From: Sulfuriferula multivorans
Lineage (GTDB): Bacteria > Pseudomonadota > Gammaproteobacteria > Burkholderiales > Sulfuriferulaceae
Assembly: GCF_003851125.1 (NCBI RefSeq)
Contig: NZ_BGOW01000030.1
Location: 1 to 47,447 of the forward strand
Reading direction: 5' to 3'
DNA: 47,447 nt
The number at the start of each line of letters is the position of its first letter. Positions within the stretch are counted from its first letter, which is position 1. Both the position numbers and the translations under genes were made by a program. Below the pieces are notes generated by a model that was not told where the DNA came from, searched no databases, and worked only from the letters and a program-made list of their open reading frames with translations. Shown piece by piece: positions 1 through 8,240 of this stretch.

Positions 1-90
1 GAGATGTCATGTCTTTGATAGGCCTCAGCCATTCGCGTCCACCGCAGTTTATGTAAAAAACTATTTTAACATATCACGTGACGACACTGT

Positions 91-105
91 CTAGTGTCCG
101 GTTAA
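91..105 (+). repeat. IS left terminal inverted repeat
   Basis: CTAGTGTCCGGTTAA, exact reverse complement of 1396-1410. It lies just beyond the 3' end of the transposase reading frame. Confidence 0.9.
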
Positions 106-1270
106 GAATTGAATAGATTCAGTTGGTTGCTGAAATCGGTGTTTTCTGCCCGACCGCTGACGCCCTGCAAGGCTTGCTGGATGGACATTTTCTCGAACAG
201 CGTGACCGACAGTATCTGTAGCAAAGTGTAGAGCGAAGCGTCCAGATCGAGACGTTTTTTGATGATGGCGACGAGTACGTAAACAGACACGGCGATCCAG
301 ATTTGCGACTTCACCCATTCTCGGATGTGCCATAGAAACGTTGGATACGAAGATGCTGCTTGATCCATTTGAAGAACAACTCCACCTGCCAGCGGCTCTT
401 GTAGAGCGAGCAGATCGTTGCCGCAGGCAACGTAAAGTTGTTGGTCAGAAACACCAGCGTCTTGCCGCTTTCCGGGTCTTTGAAACGGATGCGCCGCAAC
501 GGCACGGGGTAGTCCCGTTGGGTGTAAAACCCATCGAGCGCAATCGTCTGGTCACAGACGATGCCTATGCTCCGGTCCGTCTTGGCGGAGTATATCCGGT
601 GCGCATCGAGATTCGACTTGGCGCGAGTCACGAAGAACGCACCAGCCAGATGCAAGCGATGCAGACGCACGAAATCGACATACGCACGATCCATGACGTA
701 GATGGCGCCCGGTTCCGGGATCAGCAAGTCGAGCGCACGCACGTCGTGCATCTTGCCATCCGAAACATGAATGAAGCTGGGAATGCTGCCGCGCAAATCC
801 AGCAGGGTATGCATCTTCACCGCGGCCTTGGTCGTTCTGAAATGCGCCCAGGGAAACACCGACAGGCACAGATCGATGGTGGTCGAATCCAACGCATACA
901 CCGTATTGGTCAAGTCCAGCCCCATGTCTTCGCTGGCGTAAAGCGTACGGGCTTGGGCAATCAAACGGTGGGCGAATTCGGCATAGATACGCCAGTCGCG
1001 TCCCTCGTTGGCATCGGCCAGCGTCGAACGAGATACCGCGCTGCGGATGCCTATGTGGTACAGCTTGGCGGACTGCGCCGACAAGCAGGCTTCGATGTCG
1101 CGCAAACTCTCGCGATAGGTGAGTTGAGCGAAGGCCAGAATACGGAAGTGTTCTGCACAGGGCAGGGTTCTGACGCGATAGTCGCCTCCATGCCGGGCTA
1201 CGATGCGGTGAAAGGTCTTCCATGGCAGGAAGTCCATAACTTGGGCGAACAAGGGCTTGCCAACGTACAT
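102..1270 (-). pseudogene. IS4-family transposase, broken by a 1-bp deletion
   Basis: DDE transposase of the IS4 family. Reading from 1270, the first frame gives 319 residues. It starts with the usual FAQVMDFLPW-type N-terminus and contains the catalytic context ALDSTTIDL (first Asp), YVMDRAYVDF (second Asp) and YKSRWQVELFFKWIKQHL (Glu). That frame stops at 311 after FYGTSENG. The expected continuation (VKSQIWIAVSVYVLVAIIKK) is present in the neighbouring frame and ends at 102. The join is explained by loss of one base near 316-319, turning an expected Ala codon (GCG or similar) into GG. The DDE residues are intact, but the C-terminal 70 or so residues are out of frame. IS4 transposases are normally a single frame, so this is read as inactivation, not programmed frameshifting. 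Confidence 0.88.
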
Positions 1271-1395
1271 CGCAATCTCCGGCAGCAGGAAAGCTGCCAG
1301 ACTGCACGAAGGCTGGTTCGCCGTTCAAGTCAGAGACACTATAAAAATCTCCGAATGCAGCATCAGATAAGGATTCCAGAGTCATGGGGTCGTTT

Positions 1396-1410
1396 TTAAC
1401 CGGACACTAG
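1396..1410 (-). repeat. IS right terminal inverted repeat
   Basis: TTAACCGGACACTAG, exact reverse complement of 91-105, upstream of the transposase start. Confidence 0.9.
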
Positions 1411-1471
1411 TGTTGTATATCATAAAAAAATAAGCTTGCTGAGATTCCGGAATTTGTCCTGTGTCCAGTTC

Positions 1472-1754
1472 GATGACGTTGTGTATGGCCACTCCTCCCA
1501 CCACGTGAAGGGTATTGAGGTGTACCGCGAAAAACCCGTGCTGTATGGCTGCGGCGATTTCCTCAACGACTACGAGGGCATCAGCGGCCACGAACAATAC
1601 CGTGGCGAGCTCGCCTTGATGTATTTCCCCACCCTGGAAGCAACCCGGCTGATAGGCATCTTGACCGACGGCGACGCTGAACCGGGAGGGGCGACAGTTC
1701 GGCACGCGGGTGGTCAGGCTGGCGGAGCAGGATTTGTTGCTTGATTGGCGCTAG
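1472..1754 (+). pseudogene. CapA-like (poly-gamma-glutamate synthesis type) C-terminal remnant
   Basis: Translation from about 1472 gives VYGHSSHHVKGIEVYREKP followed by YGCGDFLNDYEG and LALMYF. This is the characteristic C-terminal part of the CapA/PGA_cap metallophosphatase-like family, including its GHSSHH metal-site motif. After about 1640 the frame loses similarity. A family-like tail (LNREGRQFGTRVVRLAEQD...) reappears in another frame from 1677 and ends with TAG at 1752-1754. The N-terminal two thirds of the family are absent: the sequence runs into the insertion sequence at 1410, and nothing CapA-like is seen at 1-90. This is a decayed fragment, with an internal deletion or frameshift, and not a functional gene. 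The family assignment is from motif memory. Confidence 0.75.
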
Positions 1755-1761
1755 CGGCGGT

Positions 1762-2769
1762 TCATGCGTCCTGTTGCGGCGGGATGCCAGACCTGAAATG
1801 CGCTTCCAATTCCGCCTGCAGCAGCGCCTCCTGCCCCTGATAGATGGGCGAATGGTGAAACGGCACTACCGATTTCACCCCGGCCTGATGCGCGAGCCAG
1901 CCCGCCTGGGCGGCGGTGAGGTGGTATCTGTCCCGGGCACGCGCGGCCAGTTCCTGTGCGAACACCGCCTCGATGAACAGCTTGTCGGCGTCTCGGGCCA
2001 ATGCCTCGATACGCTTAGCATTACGCTCGTGATAGACCGCGTCAGTCACGTAAGCGAGCTTGAACCCGGGGGTAAGCCGTAGGCACGGCATGAGCTCGCC
2101 CAGTGTGATCAACCGGCCTTCCGGGCCCGCGATCTGGCTGTCCGGCGCACGGCCTTCCAGCACCGCCCGCTTGAGTCCCTGCAGCCACGGGCCTACCGGC
2201 AGCCCCCGCTCGGCCAGACAGTTTTTCCAGACGTTGACATGCTGCTTCTCCTCCAGGACGAAGGCGAGGCAGGGCGTGTGGTGGTCGAGGAAGGTGCAGC
2301 GCACGCGAAAGCCGGGCGCATCGAGCAGGATCCAGTCGTTCAGGCTGAGCTGTGCCTCCGCCTCGCGCCGGAAGGCATGGCGAACGCGGAATACCGCCTG
2401 TCGCGCGGCGCCATCCTCCGCCAGCTCGGTCGCGGTGATGGAAAAGTCGTTGTCGTAGCGATGCACCAGATTCCAGGTATAGGCCGAGAGCTTCGCCTGC
2501 ACCTGATCCAGAAAGCCCGGTGGGCCATACAGACGCACGTTGCGCTCGCGCCCTAGGCAGATGCGCAGGAACCAGTCGAAACCCATGAAGTGATCCATGT
2601 GACAGTGGGAGACAAAGATGTCGGACACGCGCAGCAGCTTGCGCGGCGGCAAGGCGTGGATATCGCCGAGGTCGAACAGCAAGGCACTGCGCTCGAACAG
2701 AAAATCCACGAACAGCGCGGGATCGCCGAAGGGATCGTTGACGAGATAGGGATGAAACGCAGGCCGCAT
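1762..2769 (-). CDS. Metallo-beta-lactamase fold hydrolase, RNase Z-like
   Basis: 335-residue metallo-beta-lactamase superfamily protein. The zinc signature SHCHMDH is at residues 54-60 (His55, His57, Asp59, His60), followed by GFDWFLR. Further metal-ligand candidates are the Asp in YVTDAVYH and the late His in VVPFHHSP. The spacing and the long insert between the first motif and the C-terminal histidine resemble the RNase Z/ElaC branch, whose classical role is 3' processing of tRNA precursors. The fold is certain, the substrate is not: many such proteins are annotated only as MBL-fold hydrolases. It is the first intact gene after the degraded IS/CapA edge and is transcribed towards it. Its ATG at 2769 faces the plus-strand flavin reductase gene across a 184-bp gap. 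Confidence 0.8.
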   Translation of the reverse strand: MRPAFHPYLVNDPFGDPALFVDFLFERSALLFDLGDIHALPPRKLLRVSDIFVSHCHMDHFMGFDWFLRICLGRERNVRLYGPPGFLDQVQAKLSAYTWNLVHRYDNDFSITATELAEDGAARQAVFRVRHAFRREAEAQLSLNDWILLDAPGFRVRCTFLDHHTPCLAFVLEEKQHVNVWKNCLAERGLPVGPWLQGLKRAVLEGRAPDSQIAGPEGRLITLGELMPCLRLTPGFKLAYVTDAVYHERNAKRIEALARDADKLFIEAVFAQELAARARDRYHLTAAQAGWLAHQAGVKSVVPFHHSPIYQGQEALLQAELEAHFRSGIPPQQDA

Positions 2770-2953
2770 TCAAATCTCCAGCAGTTTCCTCGCCCAGGCC
2801 GGGACAGGCTCAGGATTGGCCAGGTCATTATTGCTTAAGGCCGCTGCAATGAACAATCTGGTCTAAACTTTTAGCATAGCCGGTGCAGAAACCGCCGGGT
2901 GGTCAAGACCGCACAAGCAAACCTGCTGCAACGCGGCAAACGGAGGTGCCGGA

Positions 2954-3490
2954 ATGTCCAAGCGCTCGCTTCCCCTGTCCAAGGTCTACGGTCTGCTCGA
3001 ACCGGGACCGGTAGTGCTGCTCACCACGGCACACAAAGGCAAAATCAACGTGATGACGATGTCGTGGCACACGATGATGGAGTTCGAGCCGCCGCTGGTG
3101 GGTTGCGTCATCAGCGGCCGCGACTTCAGCTTCACCGCCCTCAAGGCGACGCGGCAATGCGTGCTCAACATCCCGACGGCGGAGCTGGCGGCAAAGGTGG
3201 TGGGCTGCGGCAATACCTCCGGCCGTCTCGTGGACAAGTTCGAGACCTTCGGCCTGACGCCGCTACCGGCGGCGCTGGTCGGCGCGCCGCTGATTGCCGA
3301 ATGCTACGCCAACCTGGAATGTCGTGTGGTCGATACGCGCCTGGTAAATCGCTACAACTTCTTCGTGCTCGATGTACTCAAGGCCTGGATCGACCCGGCC
3401 TGCAAAGACCCGCGCACGCTCCATCACCGCGGGCAAGGCGTTTTCATGGTGGCCGGCGAGACCATCAAGCTGCCATCGAAGATGAAGTAG
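2954..3490 (+). CDS. Flavin reductase-like FMN-binding domain protein
   Basis: 178 residues that fit the flavin-reductase-like family (FMN-binding split barrel). The N-terminal segment GPVVLLTTAHKGKINVMTMSW is followed by PPLVGCVISG, then FTALKATRQCVLNIP, the usual succession of FMN phosphate- and ring-contacting strands. Members either reduce flavin with NAD(P)H or simply bind FMN; nothing here decides which. The ATG at 2954 has a strong ribosome site (CGGAGG, about 7 bases upstream). It is a single gene, divergent from the RNase Z-like gene, with a possible terminator at 3601-3629. Confidence 0.82.
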   Translation: MSKRSLPLSKVYGLLEPGPVVLLTTAHKGKINVMTMSWHTMMEFEPPLVGCVISGRDFSFTALKATRQCVLNIPTAELAAKVVGCGNTSGRLVDKFETFGLTPLPAALVGAPLIAECYANLECRVVDTRLVNRYNFFVLDVLKAWIDPACKDPRTLHHRGQGVFMVAGETIKLPSKMK

Positions 3491-3877
3491 CTGCCGCCGT
3501 CGGCGTTTGTCGCCGATGATGAAAAACAGGGTGCCGGGGAACTGGCCGGTGGGGTGGTAATCATTGAGGCTGTAGTAGTTCTGACTTGATCTGACATAAG
3601 GGTCAGCGCAAGCTGGCCTTTTTCTTTTTCATCTGTTGCGCCATTTCTGCGCCACTGGGTCTCCAGCCAGGGGGCTGCATTGTCACACCTCCGCAAACGT
3701 GCCCAGCCAAGTCCGGCACCAAAGTACTATCAACTCGCATACCCAGTGCCTCACATACACCGTATTTATGTGTAAAATAGCCAGCTGTTCGCCGCCCTGG
3801 CTGACTTCAAAATACTTCATCCTTGCCAATAGACTAACCAAGTTTCGCAAGAACACCCCTCAGGAGAGATACCAGAC
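3491..3877. other. 387-bp intergenic region
   Basis: No convincing gene. It holds a GC hairpin with a T-rich tail (3601-3629). There is also a short inverted repeat, CACATA-N9-TATGTG, in the stretch before TGTAAAATAG (about 3750-3777), which may be part of the promoter or operator of the stress-protein operon. Short translated frames here have no recognisable family character. Confidence 0.6.
3601..3629 (+). terminator. Probable intrinsic terminator
   Basis: GGTCAGC-GCAA-GCTGGCC hairpin (7 pairs including one G-T) followed directly by TTTTTCTTTTT. It lies 110 bp after the flavin reductase stop codon and would end that transcript. Confidence 0.65.
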
Positions 3878-4393
3878 ATGACTTCTACGGGAACGATTCT
3901 CGTCGCTATCGACGGCTCCAAGAATTCCATCATTGCAGCGGGGGCCGCAGCCCAAATGGCTAAAATGCTTAATGCCCATCTTGGCCTGCTACATGTCCTC
4001 GATTCTCCACCCTTCGCTTTCTGGGCGGGTGTCCAGGAACAGATGAAAGATGATATCCGGCATCAGGCTGAGGCCACGCTGAAAGACATCTCCGAGAAAA
4101 TCAGCGCAAGCTGCCATATCATTCCCGAGTTCTACCTTATGGATGGCGTACCCGAAGAAGAAATTCTGCGCGTCGTCAATAAAGATGAAAAAATTCTTAT
4201 GGTTGTCATCGGACGCGCAGGCATTGCCACCGAGAAAAAAGCCCATCCCAGCCTTAGAAAAGCTTCCGGTCGTCTGGGTATGCGACTTTCCGAATTGTTG
4301 CCTATTCCGGTGGTAATTATTCCTCCTGATATTGCACTCAACCGGATTTGCCCGGATATGGCTTCCAAGGCTGGCGAATCCGATAAAGCATAG
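3878..4393 (+). CDS. Universal stress protein (UspA family)
   Basis: 171-residue UspA-type protein. It opens with ILVAIDGSKNSIIAAGAAAQMAK (strand 1 and the Asp of the nucleotide pocket), has LGLLHVLD, and ends with the typical LPIPVVIIPP strand. The usual ATP-binding GxxG-(9)-G(S/T) signature is only partly present around VVIGRAG, so nucleotide binding is uncertain. The family helps cells survive stress and often modulates partner proteins. The start at 3878 has an AGGAG site. It is first in an apparent operon with a TauE-type exporter (30-bp gap) and a TIGR02186 protein, suggesting a role linked to that transporter. Confidence 0.85.
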   Translation: MTSTGTILVAIDGSKNSIIAAGAAAQMAKMLNAHLGLLHVLDSPPFAFWAGVQEQMKDDIRHQAEATLKDISEKISASCHIIPEFYLMDGVPEEEILRVVNKDEKILMVVIGRAGIATEKKAHPSLRKASGRLGMRLSELLPIPVVIIPPDIALNRICPDMASKAGESDKA

Positions 4394-4423
4394 ATCAAAT
4401 TTAAAATAACAGGCATACAGCTT

Positions 4424-5350
4424 ATGGACATTTTCCTTCCTATCGCACACATGGATGTCAACCTCTGGTTGATCCTGTTTTTTGGCGGCATTGTCGGATT
4501 TCTTTCAGGCCTGGTCGGTGTTGGTGGCGGTTTTCTGATTACCCCCCTGCTCATCTTCGTGGGCGTACCGCCCATCGTTGCAGTCGCTACCGGTGCAGCA
4601 CAGATCGCAGGCACGTCAGCGGGTGGCAGCTACGCCCACTGGCGCCTGGGAAATATCGACTTCAAAATGGGGATCTTCCTGCTTTGCGGTAGCTGGATAG
4701 GTGGTGGCGGTGGCGTGTACCTCGCCAAACTGTTACAGGAGAGCGGGCAGTTCGGCAACATTGTGACTTTTCTGTATGTCGGTTTGCTCGGCTTCATCGG
4801 TTCCAGCATGCTGGTCGAATCCATCAGTGCAATCCAGCATGCCGGCAAACCGGTCAAGAAAAAAGAAGGCGGCCTGGGTGCCAGGCTTGCCATATGGCTG
4901 GAAAATCTGCCTGGTCAGATGGATTTTCCGGCTTCGCAGCTACGCGCCTCGGTAATTCTTATTTTCATTTTGGGCGCTGCCGTAGGTGTACTGACATCGC
5001 TGATGGGCGTCGGCGGGGGGTTCGTCATGGTACCGGTGATGATTTATATGCTCAAAATGCCCACTAAAGTCGTCGTCGGTACGTCGCTATTCCAGCTGCT
5101 CTTTACGACGGCAGCCGTGGCGGTCATGCAAGCGGGCGTCAATCACGCGGTGGATCCGTTCCTGGCCCTGATTCTTATTTTCGGGTCGGCATTTGGTACG
5201 CAATGGGGTACAAAAATAGGCATGCGGCTTCCCGGTGAGAAACTGCGGCTGATCCTGGCACTAGTGGTAGTCGCTGTAGCCGTGAAAATGCTGATTGGGC
5301 TTTTGATTACTCCCCATGAGGTTTATTCCATGACGAGGTCTGCAGTATGA
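4424..5350 (+). CDS. Sulfite exporter TauE/SafE family membrane protein
   Basis: 308 residues with about eight hydrophobic segments arranged as two TauE/SafE repeats. Each repeat has the family signature: GFLSGLVGVGGGFLITPLL near residues 25-43 and GVLTSLMGVGGGFVMVPVM near residues 188-206. The family exports small sulfur-containing anions (sulfite, sulfoacetate, organosulfonates) across the inner membrane. The substrate here is not shown. A cytoplasmic loop near residues 140-170 separates the halves. The stop overlaps the start of the next gene by ATGA (5347-5350), which implies translational coupling with the TIGR02186 protein. Confidence 0.88.
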   Translation: MDIFLPIAHMDVNLWLILFFGGIVGFLSGLVGVGGGFLITPLLIFVGVPPIVAVATGAAQIAGTSAGGSYAHWRLGNIDFKMGIFLLCGSWIGGGGGVYLAKLLQESGQFGNIVTFLYVGLLGFIGSSMLVESISAIQHAGKPVKKKEGGLGARLAIWLENLPGQMDFPASQLRASVILIFILGAAVGVLTSLMGVGGGFVMVPVMIYMLKMPTKVVVGTSLFQLLFTTAAVAVMQAGVNHAVDPFLALILIFGSAFGTQWGTKIGMRLPGEKLRLILALVVVAVAVKMLIGLLITPHEVYSMTRSAV

Positions 5351-6105
5351 AGCACTTTACCCTGGCTATCGCTTTTATGGTTTTCTTGCTGCAGGCAGAT
5401 TTTTCAGCAGCCGAAGACAATCTCATCACCCAGCTTGACTCGGATCATGTCGACATCACAGCTCATTTTACCGGCGAGCAAATACTGGTATTCGGAGCCA
5501 TTGCCAACAAAGGCGACGTGATCATCAAGGTGACCTCACCGGCACAAAGCGTGGCCATGTCGCAGAAAGTTCAAAGCGGACCGATTTGGCTCGATAGCGG
5601 AAATATTACCGTCAAAAACACACCGGGCATCATGTACCTGCTGTCCAGCCACCCCATCGTTCAGATTGTGGCGCCGCAGGAATTGAAGAAATATGGCTTA
5701 AGCCTGGAAAGCGGGTTGGAAGGCAGCGTGCTTGAGGGATCGACGCACGGCATGGAAGACTGGCGGACGGCTTTTTTACGGCTCAAGCAATCCAAAAAAT
5801 ATTACAAGGAATTCGATAACGCCGTGACTGTAGTTGGCGATCGGCTTTTCTTTTCCAAGCTCACGCTGCCGGCCAAGCTGCCATTGGGTGAATATGCGCT
5901 GGACACGTACCTGGTGCGAGGTGGAAAAGTCACGGCGCACCAATACAGCAAACTGGAAGTGCGCCAGGTACAGTCAGAACTGTGGGTATCCAATTTTGCC
6001 CATCAGAATCCCTGGGTGTATGGGGCTTCATTCACGCTTCTGGCCATCGCCATAGGTTTGGCGCTGGGAATCATGCTACGCCGCAACAGCAATACGGACG
6101 ATTGA
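5347..6105 (+). CDS. TIGR02186-type exported, membrane-anchored protein
   Basis: 252 residues: an N-terminal signal peptide (about 1-22, ending FSAAED), a beta-rich extracytoplasmic domain, and a C-terminal transmembrane helix around residues 222-244 (WVYGASFTLLAIAIGLALGI) followed by a short basic tail. The sequence (TAHFTGEQILVFGA near the N-terminus) matches the conserved family TIGR02186, which recurs beside TauE/SafE exporters and has no established biochemical role. Coupling by a 4-base overlap to the exporter suggests it is an accessory subunit facing the periplasm. The function is inferred from context only. Confidence 0.78.
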   Translation: MKHFTLAIAFMVFLLQADFSAAEDNLITQLDSDHVDITAHFTGEQILVFGAIANKGDVIIKVTSPAQSVAMSQKVQSGPIWLDSGNITVKNTPGIMYLLSSHPIVQIVAPQELKKYGLSLESGLEGSVLEGSTHGMEDWRTAFLRLKQSKKYYKEFDNAVTVVGDRLFFSKLTLPAKLPLGEYALDTYLVRGGKVTAHQYSKLEVRQVQSELWVSNFAHQNPWVYGASFTLLAIAIGLALGIMLRRNSNTDD

Positions 6106-6151
6106 TTTAGCAGGTGTCGAACAAGCTTTGCCGCACCGCGACTGGCATCGG

Positions 6152-8077
6152 TTACTGAGCAAAAAAGCTCAGCACTTCGGTGAGTTCGCGACTGCGCCGC
6201 ATTGGCGGCAGGCTTTGCCAGATGCGCCGTCCGTAAGGTTTGGAAAGCAGCCGCGGATCGCAGATCATCAATACGCCGCGGTCAGCTTCGTCGCGAATCA
6301 ATCGGCCTGCTCCCTGTTTGAGGGTAATCACCGCATGGGGAAGCTGATATTCCATAAAGGCGTTCCCTCCGGATTGATTGATATGGCTGATACGCGCGGC
6401 CAGCACCGGATCATCCGGTGGTGCAAAAGGCAGCTTATCGATCACCACCAGTGACAGCGCCTCCCCCTTGACGTCCACACCCTCCCAGAAACTCTGACTG
6501 CCAAGCAATACGGCATTGCCAAGCTGACGAAAACGCTCGAGCAGTTCGGTGCGGGATTGCTCGCCCTGCATGAGAATGGGATATTCCAGCCCCCTTTGTT
6601 CGAAGGCCTGTTGCAACAAACCATGTGCCTCTTTCATCGCGCGTAACGAGGTAAACAGCAGAAAGGCCCTGCCTTGACTGGCGGCAATTACCGGCAATGC
6701 CGCCTCGACTACGGCACCGGTATAAGCCGGCGTGTTAGGCTCGGGCATATCCGTGGGGACATAGAGCATAGCCTGTTGGTCATAATCGAATGGACTGTCC
6801 CAGGACACGCTGGTCGCTTCCATGAGCCCGAGTTGCTTGCGGTAGTGGGCAAAATCACCTTTTACAGACAGCGTTGCTGAAGTAAAAATCCAGGCGCGTG
6901 CACTCCCCTCGATCTGCTTTTTGAATATCTCTGCCACCGACAGCGGGGTGGTATTGAACCCCAATGCGTGACTGAATACTTCCACCCAACGCACACTCTC
7001 TGCAGGGGTTGGCTCCTGCCACTTGGCATACATGTTTACCAACTCGCGTGCGCGCTGCCAGCAGCTCTCCAGGCCCGGTGCACGTTGCGCTTGCGTTTCC
7101 AGGTGCGCCACCAGTTCATCCAGAGCAGCGCCCGCCTCGACAAAAGCCGCTTCAAACCCGCTGCGGTCGCGCACTTTCTCCAGCGGCCAGCGTCCGCTAT
7201 CCTCACTGAATATCAAACGCAAATCGCGTGCTGCCTTGTCCAGCTTTTTCGCTGCCTCGGGGAGTGCCGCGTAATCCTTGCACGACTGCACCGCTTCCAA
7301 CCGTGCATCCCGTGCCAACTCGACTAACTGGCCGGTAGTCAGGGTTTCACCAAAGAATAACCCGGCAGTTTCAGGCAGCTGATGTGCTTCATCGAATATT
7401 ACTGTATTGCATGCCGGTAGCAGTTCGGCCACACCTTCATCACGCAGCCAGACATCCGCAAAAAACAGATGATGATTGACCACGACAATATCTGCCTCAA
7501 GCGCTTTTTTGCGCGCTTCCAGCACAAAGCATTTTTTGTGATGCGGACAATCACCGCCCAGGCAATTTTCCCGGCTTGAAGTGACGTAACGCCAGATGTT
7601 GGCATCTTCGGCCACGCCATGCAGTTCTGCCTTGTCACCACTGCGACTGGATTCAGCAAAACGGTTCACTTGCTCGAGATGCGCCACATCTTCGCGCGAC
7701 ATGAAGCGACCTTCTTCACGTGCACGTTCCAGGTGGTAGTGACAGACATAATTGGCCCGACCCTTGAGTAGTGCCACAATGGCAGGCACTTTAAGAGCAT
7801 TCCGCACATTAGGCAGATCGCGCCGATAGAGTTGGTCTTGCAGGTTTTTAGTGCCGGTAGAAATGATGACTTTGCCGCCATGCAGCAATGCAGGGGCAAG
7901 GTAGGCGAGGGTTTTTCCGGTCCCGGTGCCGGCTTCGGCGATGAGTACGCCACGAGACTCGATGGTCTGTCCAATGGCCTTGGCAAGCTCCAGTTGTTGC
8001 GCGCGTTCCCGGTAACCTGGAATTGTTGCTGCAAATACGCCCTCGGCGCTGAATACGGTTGCCAGGTCGTTCATCAT
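6152..8077 (-). CDS. dinG: DinG/YoaA-type ATP-dependent DNA helicase
   Basis: 641-residue superfamily 2, XPD-like helicase. Walker A is EAGTGTGKT near residue 49 and the DEAH box is in VIFDEAHQLPETAG. C-terminal helicase motifs include LLGSQSFWEGVDVKGEAL and QGAGRLIRDEADRG. Four cysteines suited to a 4Fe-4S cluster are seen: one in NYVCHYHL and three in CLGGDCPHHKKC, as in DinG and YoaA. Such enzymes unwind DNA 5' to 3' and act on R-loops and damage intermediates. Length is closer to E. coli YoaA (about 640) than to DinG (about 716), so the symbol is tentative. The start is ATGATG at 8077/8074. It lies downstream of fliA on the same strand, separated by 163 bp. Confidence 0.85.
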   Translation of the reverse strand: MMNDLATVFSAEGVFAATIPGYRERAQQLELAKAIGQTIESRGVLIAEAGTGTGKTLAYLAPALLHGGKVIISTGTKNLQDQLYRRDLPNVRNALKVPAIVALLKGRANYVCHYHLERAREEGRFMSREDVAHLEQVNRFAESSRSGDKAELHGVAEDANIWRYVTSSRENCLGGDCPHHKKCFVLEARKKALEADIVVVNHHLFFADVWLRDEGVAELLPACNTVIFDEAHQLPETAGLFFGETLTTGQLVELARDARLEAVQSCKDYAALPEAAKKLDKAARDLRLIFSEDSGRWPLEKVRDRSGFEAAFVEAGAALDELVAHLETQAQRAPGLESCWQRARELVNMYAKWQEPTPAESVRWVEVFSHALGFNTTPLSVAEIFKKQIEGSARAWIFTSATLSVKGDFAHYRKQLGLMEATSVSWDSPFDYDQQAMLYVPTDMPEPNTPAYTGAVVEAALPVIAASQGRAFLLFTSLRAMKEAHGLLQQAFEQRGLEYPILMQGEQSRTELLERFRQLGNAVLLGSQSFWEGVDVKGEALSLVVIDKLPFAPPDDPVLAARISHINQSGGNAFMEYQLPHAVITLKQGAGRLIRDEADRGVLMICDPRLLSKPYGRRIWQSLPPMRRSRELTEVLSFFAQ

Positions 8078-8183
8078 GTATGGCTATTCGGATAAGCATG
8101 CATGTTAGCACGCCGTATACCCAACTTCACCTGCCAATGCGCCTTTGGCACATATGAAAACCCGGCTAAATTTGGGAAACCGT

Positions 8184-8225
8184 CTACAGATTCGGGACAA
8201 ACCCCGGTTGAAGCAAAATCTGTAG
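8184..8225 (-). repeat. Inverted repeat between fliA and the helicase gene
   Basis: A perfect 9-base stem (CTACAGATT at 8184-8192 with AATCTGTAG at 8217-8225) encloses a second small stem (CGGG at 8193-8196 with CCCG at 8203-8206). It sits just past the fliA stop codon in transcript sense. No T-run follows, so it is not a standard intrinsic terminator. It may protect the fliA 3' end or form a regulatory RNA structure. Confidence 0.6.
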
Positions 8226-8240
8226 TTGTTACAGACACCC

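Larger units (their letters stand above)
91..1410 (-). mobile_element. IS4-family insertion sequence, complete ends, frameshifted transposase
   Basis: A 1,320-bp element bounded by matching terminal inverted repeats: CTAGTGTCCGGTTAA at 91-105 and its reverse complement at 1396-1410. The match extends to 18 bases with one mismatch. It contains one minus-strand transposase of the IS4 family with a DUF4372-type N-terminus. The outermost CTAG is palindromic and present at both ends, so a CTAG target duplication cannot be told apart from the repeat itself. No longer target duplication is seen in the flanks. Because the transposase is frameshifted, the copy is probably not autonomous. The family call rests on strong resemblance of the translated protein; a finer subgroup is not assigned. 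Confidence 0.9.

Noticed and set aside
1-90. Left flank as the 5' part of the CapA gene
   Set aside because: All frames contain stops or lack similarity; no CapA-like motif is visible.
311-330. Programmed frameshift in the transposase
   Set aside because: IS4 transposases are normally single-frame, and there is no slippery heptamer; a one-base deletion explains the data better.
341-1399. A 352-codon plus-strand frame across the insertion sequence
   Set aside because: Lies opposite the transposase and has no protein-like motifs.
8078-8240. Possible riboswitch (such as a cyclic-di-GMP aptamer) before the helicase gene
   Set aside because: The nested stem is real, but the conserved core bases of aptamers I know are not present.
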